From CAXXOK01 sp963663285 (GTDB taxonomy: Bacteria > Bacillota > Clostridia > Christensenellales > Aristaeellaceae): a DNA stretch of 64,000 bases. The notes below the pieces were generated by a model that was given only the letters and a program-made list of their open reading frames with translations, ran no database searches and had not been told where the DNA came from. The position numbers and the translations under genes were made by a program. Below are positions 26,631 to 34,649 of the stretch, piece by piece. Within the stretch, counting starts at the first letter, position 1; each line of letters begins with the position of its first letter. The stretch is taken from contig CAXXNI010000002.1 in NCBI GenBank assembly GCA_963663285.2, positions 248,001-312,000 of the forward strand, written 5' to 3'.

Positions 26631-27221
26631 TTACGAATAAGGTTCTTCCTTATGGGTGTCATCCCCGGCTGTTTCTCCGGTCTCCGCTGACCTATCGGTA
26701 TATTCTGCATCATCGGCAGGCTCTTGTGCAACGGTTTCCCCAACGGTTTCGTCTGCTTCATCGCTTTCAGCAGAATGATCTTCCGCAGCGTTGCCCGCCG
26801 GCGCGGTTTCTTCATCACTGATTTCACATTCGGCACTCTCATCGCCATTGCCATTCACAGAGCATTCCACGGGAATACCGGGCTCGTCATCTTCCGCTTC
26901 ATCCTCGACAGATGCCGTGGGTGTTTCGTTGCCGGCAACCTTGGCGTATTTCTGTGCGCGTAACAGGCTGAGCCGATCCTCAATATCGCTTAACTCGGTA
27001 AGCATTTCAGAGAGTGAGCCCGGCAGCTGTTCTCCCTTTTGCCACAGCTCAAAAGCACGCAAGCTAAAGTTGGTCAGGATTTCGCGCCTGCGATTTTCCA
27101 GATTAATCTCCATTGCCTTCAGCTTGGCGTTGCTGGCAAGGTTGGACGCGGCTGCCCCCAGCGCCTCCATTCCTTTCAGGAATACCAAACGGACTTTATT
27201 GTAAAAGGAACCTTCCGCCAT
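26631..27221 (-). CDS. Unknown protein with helical N-domain and long acidic tail
   Basis: I do not recognise this 196-residue protein. Residues 1-100 look helical and amphipathic (MAEGSFYNKVRLVFLKGMEA, NLENRRREILTNFSLRAFEL) and may form a coiled coil, with two Cys-free Ala-rich turns. Residues about 105-196 are a low-complexity acidic tail rich in Glu, Asp, Ala and Thr with very few basic residues. There is no signal peptide or membrane segment. The ATG at 27221 has GGAG 8-9 bases ahead; an upstream in-frame GTG is less likely. Such tails occur in chaperone-like, DNA-mimic or granule-binding proteins, but nothing here proves any of these. Confidence 0.75.
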   Translation of the reverse strand: MAEGSFYNKVRLVFLKGMEALGAAASNLASNAKLKAMEINLENRRREILTNFSLRAFELWQKGEQLPGSLSEMLTELSDIEDRLSLLRAQKYAKVAGNETPTASVEDEAEDDEPGIPVECSVNGNGDESAECEISDEETAPAGNAAEDHSAESDEADETVGETVAQEPADDAEYTDRSAETGETAGDDTHKEEPYS

Positions 27222-27420
27222 GGTTTTCACTCCATTTCACTATTGTTTTCAGCTGGAACGCCTGCGGGGTCTGTGCGTCCGACCGGATATGCTTCGTGAT
27301 GCTATGTAATTAATTCCGCGCCTTGTTGCTATTTTCCTTCTTGTTAAACCGCTGCGTGTTGTTGGCTTGTACAGGCATAAAAAGACTAAAGCCTTTGCAA
27401 TCACAGCATTATGGCTCAAT

Positions 27421-27447
27421 AAAAGCCGCATGATTTCAGCGGCTTTT
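27421..27447 (-). terminator. Intrinsic terminator after the diacylglycerol-kinase-family gene
   Basis: AAAAGCCGC (27421-27429) pairs with GCGGCTTTT (27439-27447); on the minus strand the tail is TTTTATTG. Confidence 0.75.
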
Positions 27448-27473
27448 GAGATTTACAATTGTGTATGGGCGAA

Positions 27474-28367
27474 TTATGCTTCCGCAGCAGCGGTATTCCC
27501 CGGCCAATGTGCCAATAAGGAAGAAGGCTTACATTGAAAAGATGCACTGTCCATGGGAATGATCTCTCCATCCAGATTCAACCGCATCCCCGGAGAAGAG
27601 AGCGCACATTTTTTGGCACGGTAATGATGGGCGATTTTCTTTTTCATTAACGTGCCGCCTAGAATAGCGGGCAAATAAAAGGGAATGCGCCAATTGGGCA
27701 GGGTATCTACCACCATAATATCCAGAAAACCATCGTCCACACTGGCGGCTGGCATAATGGGGATACCGCCGCCGATATAGCGGCCATTGGCGATGGTGCA
27801 AATCATGTATTGCCCCTGCAGTTTGATTTCGTCACCAATTTCCACAAGCATTTCAAAGGGCTTGAATGCTTTGATGGCGGCTATCACCCCATATAGATAG
27901 GGCCAAATGCCGCGCATATGCTTTTTTGCGGTCAGTGCATAATCCAGTACCATTACATCAAACCCGGCGCCGCATACATTAATGAAAAACGCATCGTTAA
28001 TGATGCCTGTGTCCAGCGGTTTCGCCGGGTGGGTAAGCACATACTCCAGCGCATCTTCCCATTTTTGAGGCGTGCCGATTGTTTTGATAAAATCGTTGCC
28101 TGTACCTGCGGGGATAACGCCTAACGCGGTTTGGGTGCCAACCAGCCCGGCAGCAACCTCGCTTAGCGTTCCATCTCCGCCAACGGATAGAACGGTATCG
28201 CTATTCTGCTGAGCGGCGTTGCTGGCAAGCGTTGTAGCATGGCCGACGCCCTCGGTATAAAAAAGCGTATGCGCCAAACCGCGCTGCTCAAGAAGCGCGT
28301 CTATTTTTTCCCCTACGGTAAGCGCATAGCCGGAACCGGCGACTGGGTTAACAATTACGGTAATCAT
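27474..28367 (-). CDS. Diacylglycerol/lipid kinase family protein (DagK/YegS type)
   Basis: Cytosolic or membrane-associated kinase of 297 residues. The DAGK catalytic fold has NPVAGSG at the start, the nucleotide-binding loop SVGGDGTLSEV (near 62-72) and IPAGTGNDFIKTIG. The C-terminal half has CGAGFDVMVL, the GGGIPIMPAA turn, DDGFLDIMVVD and LNLDGE. Members phosphorylate diacylglycerol (DgkB) or related lipids in phospholipid recycling; the exact lipid is not shown by sequence. The ATG at 28367 was chosen because the VIVNPVAGSG strand begins at once after it, and AAGAAGGTG lies upstream. A promoter stands at 28399-28427 on the same strand. Confidence 0.92.
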   Translation of the reverse strand: MITVIVNPVAGSGYALTVGEKIDALLEQRGLAHTLFYTEGVGHATTLASNAAQQNSDTVLSVGGDGTLSEVAAGLVGTQTALGVIPAGTGNDFIKTIGTPQKWEDALEYVLTHPAKPLDTGIINDAFFINVCGAGFDVMVLDYALTAKKHMRGIWPYLYGVIAAIKAFKPFEMLVEIGDEIKLQGQYMICTIANGRYIGGGIPIMPAASVDDGFLDIMVVDTLPNWRIPFYLPAILGGTLMKKKIAHHYRAKKCALSSPGMRLNLDGEIIPMDSASFQCKPSSLLAHWPGNTAAAEA

Positions 28368-28398
28368 ACTGAGCACCTTCTTATTTCGAATCCTATCC

Positions 28399-28427
28399 AT
28401 TCTATCTTTTTCTGAAATCAATGTAAA
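28399..28427 (-). promoter_or_regulatory. Promoter of the diacylglycerol-kinase-family gene
   Basis: TTTACA (28427-28422) and TAGAAT (28404-28399) with a 17-base spacer on the minus strand, 32 bases before the start. Confidence 0.6.
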
Positions 28428-28468
28428 GGATAATGTGATTATGGAAAGACATGAGGAAACCATGCAGG

Positions 28469-28484
28469 GGATAGGCGCTTATCC
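28469..28484. repeat. Near-perfect palindrome in the divergent nadR/dgk region
   Basis: GGATAGGCGCTTATCC folds to a 6-bp stem with a GCGC loop, followed by TATACTGTTTTTAC. It could be an operator or a weak terminator; no regulator of NAD synthesis is adjacent. Confidence 0.35.
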
Positions 28485-28561
28485 TATACTGTTTTTACGC
28501 GGTCAGAAGAACGGGCTCCAGGGTATCTTAACCTAAACTTTTCTTTTTCAAGCTGCCGCTC

Positions 28562-28590
28562 TTGTGTGCAAGCGTAAAAAACGCTATACT
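28562..28590 (+). promoter_or_regulatory. Promoter of nadR
   Basis: TTGTGT (28562-28567) and TATACT (28585-28590), 17 bases apart, 36 bases before the start codon. Confidence 0.55.
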
Positions 28591-28626
28591 TTGGTGTATC
28601 AACCCGAAATGAGGAGGAAGGGCCGC

Positions 28627-29670
28627 ATGTATAAAACAGGCGTTTATTTTGGGCGTTTTTGCCCGCCGCACAGAGGCCATCTTTATCAAATTATAGAAGC
28701 ATCCACCAAGTGTGAAAAACTAGTCGTGGTAATTTCCGATAATGCAGAGCAAACAAAGGAAATATGCCAAAGCGCCGGGCTGCCGACGATCACCTACCAA
28801 TTGCGTAAACAGTGGATTTCCCAACAGGTGCAGGATGTAGAACACATTGTTGTTCGCGTACTGGATGAGACGGATATTCCCACTTATCCAGATGGCTGGC
28901 AATTATGGAGCGATCGGATGAAAGAAGTGGTACCGGAAAGGATCGACGCGTTTTTCGTGGGCGATAGTGAGTATCAAACAACGTTGGAAACCTTTTTTCC
29001 AGACGCGATTGTTGAGATGTTTGACCCGGCGCGTACGCGATATCCAATTTCCGCAACGGACATCCGTAACAATATACTGGGCAACTGGCACTACATTTTG
29101 GGCTCCGCACGCCCGTTTTTTGCCAAAAAAGTGCTGATTGCCGGCACGGAAAGCTGCGGAAAAACAACGCTTACCAAATGCCTGGCCAAGCTGTATAATA
29201 CCTCCTGGTCTGAAGAAGTGGGGCGTTATTATGCCCGGGATTATCTGGGCAACGATGAGACGATTTTTACAGACACAGATTTTGGCCGAATCGCGCATTT
29301 GCAGTATGAGCAGGATTACCACGCGCTGCGTACAGCCAATAAAGTTTGCTTTTTCGATACTGATGCGACTTATACCGACTATTTCAGCGAGTTATATTTA
29401 GGCAGGCGCAATGCGCTGGTGGAAGCATATATCGACCATACGCGCTACGACCTGATGCTGTTTTTGACTCCGGATGTAAAGTGGGTATCCGACGGACAGC
29501 GGCTGAACGGAGAACAAGAAAAGCGCATGATGCTCAGCGAAAGGCTGCTGAACATGTATAAATATCATGGCTTTGGGGATAAGCTGGTTGTCATCGGGGG
29601 TGACTATTCCCAACGGTTGGCACAAGCCATTGAGCTGGTGGATGAGCTGATGATGGGTGTGCAGGCTTGA
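28627..29670 (+). CDS. nadR: Bifunctional NMN adenylyltransferase / nicotinamide riboside kinase (NadR-like)
   Basis: Cytosolic NAD-salvage enzyme of 347 residues. The N-terminal half is an NMN adenylyltransferase with GVYFGRFCPPHRGHL, intact HRGH, and ISATDIRNN. The C-terminal half (about 175-345) is a P-loop ribosylnicotinamide kinase with Walker A GTESCGKTTL, SEEVGRYYARDYLG and FFDTDATYTDYF. E. coli NadR also has an N-terminal DNA-binding domain; it is missing here, so this copy should be enzyme only. The ATG at 28627 is preceded by GAGGAGGAAGG; an upstream in-frame start is not needed. With nadD at 13907 the window codes for both the salvage and the de novo adenylyltransferases. Confidence 0.94.
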   Translation: MYKTGVYFGRFCPPHRGHLYQIIEASTKCEKLVVVISDNAEQTKEICQSAGLPTITYQLRKQWISQQVQDVEHIVVRVLDETDIPTYPDGWQLWSDRMKEVVPERIDAFFVGDSEYQTTLETFFPDAIVEMFDPARTRYPISATDIRNNILGNWHYILGSARPFFAKKVLIAGTESCGKTTLTKCLAKLYNTSWSEEVGRYYARDYLGNDETIFTDTDFGRIAHLQYEQDYHALRTANKVCFFDTDATYTDYFSELYLGRRNALVEAYIDHTRYDLMLFLTPDVKWVSDGQRLNGEQEKRMMLSERLLNMYKYHGFGDKLVVIGGDYSQRLAQAIELVDELMMGVQA

Positions 29671-29703
29671 TAGAAGCCTAAATAAATAATAATGAAACAT
29701 TAC

Positions 29704-29730
29704 GCCGCGGCATACTGCCGCGGCTATTTA
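29704..29730 (+). terminator. Intrinsic terminator after nadR
   Basis: GCCGCGGCA (29704-29712) pairs with TGCCGCGGC (29716-29724), followed by TATTTATG. Confidence 0.65.
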
Positions 29731-29768
29731 TGATGAATTGTAATAAAATAAAAACCTCCTATGCCGGA

Positions 29769-29797
29769 TTGACAGGTATAGGAATGCCCGATATAAT
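29769..29797 (+). promoter_or_regulatory. Consensus sigma-A promoter of the marR/ABC exporter operon
   Basis: TTGACA (29769-29774) and TATAAT (29792-29797), 17 bases apart, about 32 bases before the marR start. Confidence 0.85.
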
Positions 29798-29812
29798 GTT
29801 AGGGCACTAACA
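29797..29812 (+). promoter_or_regulatory. MarR operator overlapping the transcription start
   Basis: Perfect 6-4-6 inverted repeat TGTTAG-GGCA-CTAACA starting at the last base of the -10 box. Its position between promoter and marR fits autorepression by the first gene of the operon. Confidence 0.7.
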
Positions 29813-29828
29813 AAATAAAGGAGCCGAT

Positions 29829-30323
29829 ATGCTACAAAAACGGGAAGTCACCTTTGTGGTGCATACTGTGTTTAACCAGATAAGGCGCTTGACCGAAGCG
29901 CATATGAGTATGGCGGAAACCGAACGGATTACGCCTATGCAAGGCCGCGTAATCGGATATATCAAGCATCATCAGGAACGGGAAACTTATCAGCGGGATT
30001 TGGAACGAGAGTTTCGCATTCGACGTTCAACAGCCAGTGCGATATTACAAACCATGGAACGCAACGGCTTGTTGAGCCGTAAGCCGGTTGCGCATGACGC
30101 GCGCCTGAAAGCGCTTGTGCTTACGGCCAAGGCGGAGGCGCACGATGATTTGTTCCGCAGTGCACTGGACCGTGCTGAAGCGATTATTACGCATGGGATC
30201 AGCAAAGAAGAAATGGATGCTTTCTTTACGGTGATGAATAAATTTGAAGAGAATTTGCAAAAGAATGCAGCCGTCACGGGCAAGACGGCGCATTGTGAAC
30301 GGCTTGGGGAGGAAAAAGAATGA
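29829..30323 (+). CDS. MarR-family transcriptional regulator
   Basis: DNA-binding protein of 164 residues, normal for the family. The winged helix-turn-helix is TYQRDLEREFRIRRSTASAILQTMERNGLLSRKPVAHDARLKALVLT (about 56-105), with the wing residues D-A-R conserved. The flanking helices form the dimer interface. GGAG stands 6 bases before the ATG. The stop overlaps the first ABC gene (ATGA), and a consensus promoter with a palindromic operator lies upstream. I infer that it represses its own operon and releases it when the exported compound or a related ligand binds. Confidence 0.95.
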   Translation: MLQKREVTFVVHTVFNQIRRLTEAHMSMAETERITPMQGRVIGYIKHHQERETYQRDLEREFRIRRSTASAILQTMERNGLLSRKPVAHDARLKALVLTAKAEAHDDLFRSALDRAEAIITHGISKEEMDAFFTVMNKFEENLQKNAAVTGKTAHCERLGEEKE

Positions 30324-32050
30324 TCAAAAGGTTTGCCGCCTGTATACGTGAATATAAAAAAACGACGATTCTTACGCCTGTTTTTGTAATTTTTGAAGTG
30401 TTGGTAGAAGTGATTATACCGTTGTTAATGGCAAAGCTTATCGACCTTGGCATTACGGCTGGTAATATGCGAATGATTTGGCAATTCGGCATTGCACTGG
30501 TTGTTAGCTGTGTAATTTCGCTTGCGGCAGGTGCTTTGGCTGGAAAAAACGCGGCAGATGCGTCCGCCGGATTTGCGCACAATGTACGTAAGGATATGTA
30601 CGAAAATGTGCAGCGCTTCTCATTTTTTAACATTGATAAGTTCTCCACTGCCAGCTTGATTACGCGAATGACGACGGATGTAACAAACGTACAAAACGCA
30701 TATCAAATGATAATCCGTATCGCGGTGCGTTCGCCGGTAATGCTGGTTTTTTCACTGCTGATGGCGTTTCGCGTCAATCCACAGCTTTCTCTTGTGTTTC
30801 TGGGCGCGATTCCAGTACTGGGACTGGGGTTGTTTTTTATCATCCAAAACGCGCACCCCGTATTTGTGCGTGTGTTTAAAACGTATGATAAACTTAACAA
30901 AATCGTACAGGAAAATCTGCGCGGTATTCGCGTGGTGAAGAGCTTTGTACGCGAAGAACACGAGGAAGAAAAATTCGGGGAAATCTCTTCAAGCATTTAC
31001 CATGATTTCAGCCGTGCCGAGCGGATATTGGCTTTTAACAGCCCGCTGATGCAAGCTACCATGTATGCCAGCATTCTTTTAGTGGCTTGGTTTGGCGCTA
31101 AGATGATCGTGGGCGGATCGATGACGACTGGTGAATTGATCAGCCTTACATCCTATGCGATGCAGATTCTCATGAGCCTGATGATGCTCTCCATGGTTTT
31201 TGTGATGATCACCATTTCCCGTGCGTCTGCCGAGCGAATTGTGGAAGTGCTGAACGAGCAAACGGACATCACCGATACGGAAAACCCTGTCATGACTGTG
31301 GCGGATGGCTCGCTGCGCTTTCACAATGTAGGATTTAGCTATAAAAAGGACCCGGATCGATTGTGCCTGTCCAGTATTGACCTGTCCATTCCTTCCGGTT
31401 CGGTCGTTGGCATACTGGGTGAAACCGGTAGCGGTAAATCATCGCTGGTGCAGCTGGTGCCGCGTTTGTATGATGCGACTGTAGGAACCGTAGAGGTCGG
31501 CGGTGTGGACGTACGGCAGTATGATCTGTATGCGCTGCGGGACGCGGTGGCAATGGTGTTGCAGAAGAATGAACTATTTAGCGGCACCATCAAGGAAAAC
31601 CTCAGGTGGGGCAATCCGGATGCAACGGATGAAGAATTGGTGCACGCATGCAAACTGGCGCAAGCGGATGATTTTATCACTCAATTCCTAGATGGCTATG
31701 ATACGGTGATCGATCAAGGCGGAACCAATGTATCGGGCGGGCAGAAGCAACGCCTTTGCATTGCGCGCGCATTGCTGAAAAAGCCGAAGATATTGATTTT
31801 AGACGATTCAACCAGCGCGGTTGATACCGCAACGGACGCGTCTATCCGCAGGGCTTTTCGGGAGGAAATCCCTCATACAACAAAGTTGATTATCGCCCAG
31901 CGCGTAGCATCGGTACAGGACGCGGATATTATCGCCGTTATGGACGGCGGGCGCCTGGCTGCCTGCGGCACGCATGAGCAGCTGCTGGAGACCAGCGAGA
32001 TTTATCGTGAAGTATATGAATCCCAGACGAGGGGAGATGATGCGCAATGA
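30320..32050 (+). CDS. Heterodimeric ABC exporter, subunit with degenerate ATP site
   Basis: Half-transporter of 576 residues: six membrane helices (about 15-310) then one ATPase domain. Walker A is GETGSGKSS and the signature is NVSGGQKQR. The catalytic Glu after Walker B is Asp (LILDDSTSAVD) and the H-loop His is Gln (IIAQRVASV). Both changes mark the non-catalytic-site subunit of heterodimeric exporters such as LmrCD, BmrCD or TM287/288. It is translated together with marR before it and with its partner after it through ATGA overlaps. A drug or peptide exporter is inferred; the substrate is not known. Confidence 0.95.
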   Translation: MIKRFAACIREYKKTTILTPVFVIFEVLVEVIIPLLMAKLIDLGITAGNMRMIWQFGIALVVSCVISLAAGALAGKNAADASAGFAHNVRKDMYENVQRFSFFNIDKFSTASLITRMTTDVTNVQNAYQMIIRIAVRSPVMLVFSLLMAFRVNPQLSLVFLGAIPVLGLGLFFIIQNAHPVFVRVFKTYDKLNKIVQENLRGIRVVKSFVREEHEEEKFGEISSSIYHDFSRAERILAFNSPLMQATMYASILLVAWFGAKMIVGGSMTTGELISLTSYAMQILMSLMMLSMVFVMITISRASAERIVEVLNEQTDITDTENPVMTVADGSLRFHNVGFSYKKDPDRLCLSSIDLSIPSGSVVGILGETGSGKSSLVQLVPRLYDATVGTVEVGGVDVRQYDLYALRDAVAMVLQKNELFSGTIKENLRWGNPDATDEELVHACKLAQADDFITQFLDGYDTVIDQGGTNVSGGQKQRLCIARALLKKPKILILDDSTSAVDTATDASIRRAFREEIPHTTKLIIAQRVASVQDADIIAVMDGGRLAACGTHEQLLETSEIYREVYESQTRGDDAQ

Positions 32051-33948
32051 TGCATGGACCAATGCGTGGCCGCAGCATGGGGAAACCAACCCAAAAGACG
32101 GATAAAAAGGTGATAAAACGCCTGTTGGGTTACCTGAAGCCATTCAAACTCCGGCTTGTAGTCGTATTTGTGTGTATTCTCATCAGCGCATTTACCGGTG
32201 TACTCAGCGCGATGTTTTTGCGGAATGTGATCGACGATTATATTACACCGCTTCTAGTAAGCGCGAACCCTTCTTTTGACGGGTTGCTGCAAACGGTGTG
32301 GACAATGGCGGCTATTTACCTTTGCGGCGTAGGGGCGACCTTTGTATTCAACTATTTAATGGTTGCCGTAGCCCAAAAAACGCTCAAGAACATTCGCGAT
32401 GAAATGTTCCTGCACATGCAGCGTTTGCCGGTCAAGTATTTTGATACGAACGCGTACGGCGATGTGATGAGCTACTATACCAATGATACCGATACGCTGC
32501 GCCAGATGATCAGCCAAAGTATACCGCAAACCCTGTCGTCGGTCGTAACGGTAGTTACCGTATTTGCGGCAATGCTGGCAACCAACCTTATTTTAACGGC
32601 GTTCGTTATTGTATTCATTATACTGATGCTTTGGGTCGCTCGAAAAATCGGCGGCAACAGCGCTACCTACTTCATGAAACAGCAAAAAACACTGGCTGTG
32701 CTGAATGGCTATACCGAAGAGATGATTAACGGCCAAAAAGTAGTGAAGGTGTTCAACCATGAGGACAAATCGCTGCAAGGCTTTAACGAGCGGAACGATG
32801 AGCTGTTTGAATGCGCTGCAAAGGCCAATACTTTCGCGAATATCCTGATGCCGATTATGGGTAACCTGGGCAACCTGCAATATGTGTTGATTGCCATTAT
32901 CGGCGGAGGGCTGGCTATCGGCGGAGTTGGCGGGCTTACCCTTGGCGGGATCGCGGCGTTCTTACAGTTAAGTCGCAGCTTTACCATGCCGATTACGCAG
33001 GTAAGCCAACAGCTGAACGCAATTGTAATGGCGCTGGCCGGCGCCGGACGGATTTTCAACTTTATTGACGAGCCTGTTGAGAAGGATGATGGGTACGTAT
33101 CGCTGGTCAATGCTGAATTTAACGAAAAGGGCGAGCTGACCGAGTCGGATATACATACAGGCATGTGGGCATGGAAACATCCGCATGGCGATGGCACTAC
33201 AACCTACCAGCGGCTGGAAGGCGACGTAGTATTGGAACATGTGGACTTCGGTTATGAGCCGAACAAAACGGTGCTGCACGACATCAGCCTGTATGCAAAA
33301 CCCGGCCAAAAAGTGGCGTTCGTTGGTTCCACGGGTGCGGGAAAAACGACGATCACCAATCTGATTAACCGCTTTTACGATATTCCGGAAGGTAAAATTC
33401 GCTATGATGGCATTAACGTTCAGAAGATACGCAAGGAGGACTTACGCCGCAGTCTGGGGATGGTATTGCAGGATGTAAACTTGTTTACCGGCACCGTAAT
33501 GGAAAACATCCGCTATGGAAAGCTGGACGCGTCTGATGATGAATGTATTGAGGCTGCTAGGCGCGCAAATGCCGATACGTTTATCCGGTTGCTGCCGCAG
33601 GGGTATGATACGGTGCTGTCCGGAGACGGGTCGGGCTTAAGCCAGGGGCAGCGGCAGTTGATTTCCATTGCCCGTGCGGCAGTCGCAGACCCGCCGGTCA
33701 TGATACTGGATGAAGCGACCAGTTCGATTGATACTCGTACCGAAGCGATTGTGCAAAAAGGGATGGATGCGCTGATGCAAGGGCGTACTGTATTTGTGAT
33801 TGCGCACCGGCTTTCCACCGTGCGAAACGCCGATGTCATTATGGTGCTGGAGCATGGGCGTATTATTGAACGCGGTACGCATGCGGAGTTGATTGCGCAG
33901 GGCGGTAAGTACTATCAACTCTATACCGGGGCGTTTGAATTGGAATAG
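32047..33948 (+). CDS. Heterodimeric ABC exporter, catalytically complete subunit
   Basis: Partner half-transporter of 633 residues. Six membrane helices (about 30-340) are followed by a linker of about 40 residues and the ATPase domain with Walker A GSTGAGKTT, signature LSQGQRQLISIARA, Walker B MILDEATSSID with the catalytic Glu, and the H-loop His in VIAHRLSTV. Together with the upstream subunit this gives one complete and one degenerate ATP site. The linker insert (about 345-385, containing HTGMWAWKHPHGDG) is found in the longer YheH/BmrD-like subunits. Confidence 0.95.
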   Translation: MMHGPMRGRSMGKPTQKTDKKVIKRLLGYLKPFKLRLVVVFVCILISAFTGVLSAMFLRNVIDDYITPLLVSANPSFDGLLQTVWTMAAIYLCGVGATFVFNYLMVAVAQKTLKNIRDEMFLHMQRLPVKYFDTNAYGDVMSYYTNDTDTLRQMISQSIPQTLSSVVTVVTVFAAMLATNLILTAFVIVFIILMLWVARKIGGNSATYFMKQQKTLAVLNGYTEEMINGQKVVKVFNHEDKSLQGFNERNDELFECAAKANTFANILMPIMGNLGNLQYVLIAIIGGGLAIGGVGGLTLGGIAAFLQLSRSFTMPITQVSQQLNAIVMALAGAGRIFNFIDEPVEKDDGYVSLVNAEFNEKGELTESDIHTGMWAWKHPHGDGTTTYQRLEGDVVLEHVDFGYEPNKTVLHDISLYAKPGQKVAFVGSTGAGKTTITNLINRFYDIPEGKIRYDGINVQKIRKEDLRRSLGMVLQDVNLFTGTVMENIRYGKLDASDDECIEAARRANADTFIRLLPQGYDTVLSGDGSGLSQGQRQLISIARAAVADPPVMILDEATSSIDTRTEAIVQKGMDALMQGRTVFVIAHRLSTVRNADVIMVLEHGRIIERGTHAELIAQGGKYYQLYTGAFELE

Positions 33949-34037
33949 AGCATAAAACAACCGCTTGTTGAGATAATTTCGCATCGTTATTAAAACAGAT
34001 GGGCAGAAAGACGACTGGCATCGAATCACTGAAGATT

Positions 34038-34077
34038 ACACGTCCTTACTTCGTTTTTATAACGGGGTAAGGCGTGT
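34038..34077. terminator. Long imperfect hairpin after the ABC exporter operon
   Basis: ACACG-T-CCTTACTTCGTT (34038-34055) pairs with AACGGGGTAAGGCGTGT (34061-34077), 17 pairs with one bulged T, followed by TTATATTTA. It probably ends the exporter transcript 90 bases after the stop. Confidence 0.55.
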
Positions 34078-34290
34078 TTATATTTAGGTGCGTTCGTAGC
34101 TGTGATAGAAGATGTACACATCAAAATGCTTGCTGGCTTGTGTGGGCATCTTTCGTTTACGGTGATTGATGCAATCTGTTTTTGGGTTGGAGAAGAAAGC
34201 CCCAATCATCGCATAATACGCACTTCTAACGAAGGAAGAATGCTATATCTTTGGTTTGGCAAAGTAGGGTAAAAGTGAATAGACATTCTT

Positions 34291-34328
34291 GGCTGTTGTG
34301 GAGTTGTTACTCTACAACGGCCTTTTTT
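34291..34328 (+). terminator. Strong intrinsic terminator
   Basis: GGCTGTTGTGGAG (34291-34303) pairs with CTCTACAACGGCC (34310-34322), 13 pairs including wobbles, followed by TTTTTTAT. What transcript it ends is unclear since no sure gene precedes it. Confidence 0.8.
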
Positions 34329-34535
34329 ATACAACTGCCGCGACAGTGTTCAGCAGGTGAATAGCGGTTTGGGAAGCTGTCGTTTTTGTGAGTCACAATC
34401 CACTATTTGGAATAATCACGGTTCGTGAACGGGCAATAAACCCTTGCCTGCATAAGAACGCATTATTTATTGATTTGCATTTTCGTTTTGCGAACTGCTC
34501 GGATTGACCGATTGTGATGATGGTTACAAACGACC

Positions 34536-34551
34536 TTGAAATTAGTTTCAA
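34536..34551 (+). promoter_or_regulatory. Palindrome upstream of the sorC-family promoter
   Basis: TTGAAA-TTAG-TTTCAA ends 11 bases before the -35 box; a third half-site TTGAAA follows at 34555. Possible operator for the SorC-type regulator coded next. Confidence 0.45.
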
Positions 34552-34562
34552 TGGTTGAAATA

Positions 34563-34591
34563 TTGACATAAGGGACATTGGGTGTTACACT
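34563..34591 (+). promoter_or_regulatory. Promoter of the sorC-family gene
   Basis: TTGACA (34563-34568) and TACACT (34586-34591) with a 17-base spacer. Confidence 0.7.
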
Positions 34592-34649
34592 GAACACGAA
34601 AAGAACGAAATTGCAATGATTGAAATTAAATTCGACCGGGGTGAAATAC

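Larger units (their letters stand above)
33949..34562. other. Long intergenic region with two hairpins and one short open frame
   Basis: Between the exporter and the SorC gene lie a long hairpin at 34038-34077, a terminator at 34291-34328, and between them a short frame from GTG 34102 to TAA 34272 (about 56 codons; ATG at 34126 gives 48). That frame has no ribosome site and matches no family I know. From 34330 to 34530 I see nothing beyond AT-rich sequence. Confidence 0.4.

Noticed and set aside
26303..26821. Plus-strand frame of 172 codons across the MBL and acidic-tail genes
   Set aside because: It crosses two real genes and the terminator between them and has no recognisable domain.
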